DNA of 6,021 nt, taken from Terriglobia bacterium. Lineage in GTDB: Bacteria; Acidobacteriota; Terriglobia; UBA7540. Below the pieces are notes generated by a model. That model was not told the origin of the DNA and ran no database searches. It was given only the letters and a program-made list of their open reading frames with translations. How positions within the stretch are numbered: position 1 is the stretch's first letter; the number at the start of each line of letters is the position of its first letter. Shown one piece after another: positions 5,100 to 6,021 of this stretch. The stretch covers positions 1-6,021 of the forward strand of contig JASHYZ010000624.1 of assembly GCA_030042795.1 (NCBI GenBank). The letters are read 5' to 3'. The position numbers and the translations under genes are program-made.

Positions 5100-5729
5100 A
5101 TGTTCGGCGGTGATAAGCGAATCTATCCCTGCGCCATGAGTCTGGACGATTTTGCTTCCTTCCAGCCACCTTACCAACCGAGTCCAGCTCAAGCCCTGCA
5201 GTTTCGAAAGCCTCGAACCGTGTACAGCGCCGTGGTTTGCTTGGGGGTGCTAGTGGCAGCGGCGGAGCGCCATCATCTGATTCCTCCCCTTCCTGTTCTC
5301 GCGCAAGTCCTGACGGCGGGTCTCGCGCTGGCCAGCGGGTTCGCACTCGTCCGTTTTCAACGGGTTTTAGCGCGAACACGTTCCGCAGAACTCGCCTTCT
5401 ACCAAGGTGAAGTGGAGCAGCGTTTCAAGTTCACGCATTGTCCCAACGACCGGTGGCTGGAAGTGAGCGAACGAGGGTTCTGCCTGGTGTGTCGCTGCCG
5501 TAGAGTCGAGCATCTGTGGTCAGAACTGGTGAGTCTGGCCGAAAATGATCTCGTTTTCTTCCTCAGAACTCGCACCGATGTTCACGTGGTTTCCAAGCGC
5601 ACCATTCGCGAGTGCAGGCGGCTGGATGAACTCCGGGCGCTCTTGCATGATCGGATCAAGGCAGCGGAGAACGTAGCGCAGCGAGCGCCGACGCCAGCCG
5701 CTCTGGAACGTGACTTAGCACACGCCTGA
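5100..5729 (+). CDS. Two-helix membrane protein, YcxB-like
   Basis: From the ATG at 5100 this is a 209-residue protein. Its architecture is a cytoplasmic N-terminus, two hydrophobic segments (about 41-56, VYSAVVCLGVLVAAAE, and about 64-85, LPVLAQVLTAGLALASGFAL) and a soluble C-terminal domain (about 104-185). That domain has the layout of YcxB-like proteins: a strand-rich segment, an aromatic W-S-E-L-V-S motif at 140-145, ENDLVFFL, VHVVSKRTI and a helix DELRALLHDR. The YcxB family has no firmly assigned function. Unusually, four cysteines cluster at 114, 128, 131 and 133. The start is fixed by GAGGAG seven bases upstream. Membrane placement is well supported; the family name is a moderate call, and a generic hypothetical membrane protein is the alternative. 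Confidence 0.65.
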   Translation: MFGGDKRIYPCAMSLDDFASFQPPYQPSPAQALQFRKPRTVYSAVVCLGVLVAAAERHHLIPPLPVLAQVLTAGLALASGFALVRFQRVLARTRSAELAFYQGEVEQRFKFTHCPNDRWLEVSERGFCLVCRCRRVEHLWSELVSLAENDLVFFLRTRTDVHVVSKRTIRECRRLDELRALLHDRIKAAENVAQRAPTPAALERDLAHA

Positions 5730-6021
5730 AGCGCGCCCGACGACCTGCCGCAAAGATGCTACCGGGAAGCCGGCGCGCAGCCGCTTCATGATGTCATGCT
5801 GTTGCCGCAGGCGGTCAGGACTCAATGACAGCGCATTGATCGCGAACGTCGGCGGGCCGACAAAATATAAAGTAATACTTCAAGTGAGGTTTACTTCTCC
5901 CTGCTGGCGCGGAGAAGTCTGGCAATCGAGATGTCTTCGTCAAGCAAGGGCCAAGTTAACACTGCAACCACCCGGTGAGAGCTCTGCCGCCAATCGCTGC
6001 GCGGTGCTGGCACGTGCGAGT
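5730..6021. other. Gene-free right end with several palindromes
   Basis: No convincing gene is seen. Structures present: GCGCGCC (5731-5737) facing GGCGCGC (5772-5778) just after the YcxB-like stop; GTCGG-CGGG-CCGAC (5848-5861) followed by an AT-rich tract; AAGTA-A-TACTT (5870-5880); and ACTTCTCC (5893-5900) facing GGAGAAGT (5911-5918). A minus-strand frame is open from the window edge to a stop near 5919, ending LLRASREK. Another minus frame (5715-5879) has 54 open codons. Both are too short to call. Confidence 0.4.
5893..5918. repeat. Perfect 8-bp inverted repeat
   Basis: ACTTCTCC and GGAGAAGT are exact reverse complements separated by CTGCTGGCGC. No T-run follows on either strand, so an operator is as likely as a terminator. 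The nearby palindrome AAGTAATACTT (5870-5880) and the ACTT word shared by both suggest one control region, possibly for a gene outside the window. Confidence 0.5.

Noticed and set aside
5715..5825. Short minus-strand frame containing LSPDRLRQQHDIMKRLRAGF
   Set aside because: The residues look protein-like, but the frame has only a TTG start, no ribosome site and no recognised family, and it overlaps the end of the YcxB-like gene; it may be a remnant but cannot be supported.
5893..5918. Intrinsic terminator
   Set aside because: The inverted repeat is perfect, but no T-run follows on either strand.

Overview
This 6,021-base window looks like chromosomal DNA from a moderately GC-rich environmental bacterium. 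Two things suggest Acidobacteriota or a similar soil phylum: a degenerate receiver domain fused to a DUF3052 domain, and long dispersed intergenic repeats built on CACAGAG/CTCTGTG words. I recognise no taxonomic marker gene, so this placement is a weak inference. There is no rRNA, tRNA, CRISPR array, integrase or transposase.

Layout. (1) 19-589, minus strand: a two-gene toxin-antitoxin operon, BrnT-family toxin first, then an overlapping CopG-type ribbon-helix-helix antitoxin. Its -10 box lies in an AT-rich palindrome right at the toxin start. (2) 614-896: a gene-free stretch with a TATAAT box, a tandem TGAGTCA pair and a leader hairpin. (3) 897-2048, plus strand: a complete DegT/DnrJ/EryC1/StrS-family PLP aminotransferase, standing alone. 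(4) 2049-2697: a repeat-packed stretch between convergent genes. It contains short direct repeats, a 19-bp-arm CACAGAG hairpin, copy A of a roughly 196-bp dispersed repeat, and REP-like palindromes. (5) 2698-3737, minus strand: a doubtful 67-codon ORF, then a dienelactone hydrolase-family protein with its Cys-Asp-His triad intact. (6) 3789-3988: copy B of the dispersed repeat, in the same orientation as copy A and about 94% identical over the 171-bp ungapped core. The hydrolase is therefore bracketed by direct repeats. (7) 4088-4900, minus strand: the pseudo-receiver/DUF3052 fusion. (8) 5100-5729, plus strand and divergent from it: a small two-helix membrane protein resembling the YcxB family. 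(9) 5730-6021: no convincing gene, but several palindromes.

How the genes relate. Only the toxin-antitoxin pair is a clear functional unit. The aminotransferase, hydrolase, DUF3052 fusion and YcxB-like protein have no evident pathway in common. I see no clearly new multi-gene system. The items most worth following up are the repeat-bracketed hydrolase segment, the receiver-DUF3052 fusion, the compact toxin-antitoxin control region and the altered motif at the aminotransferase PLP lysine.
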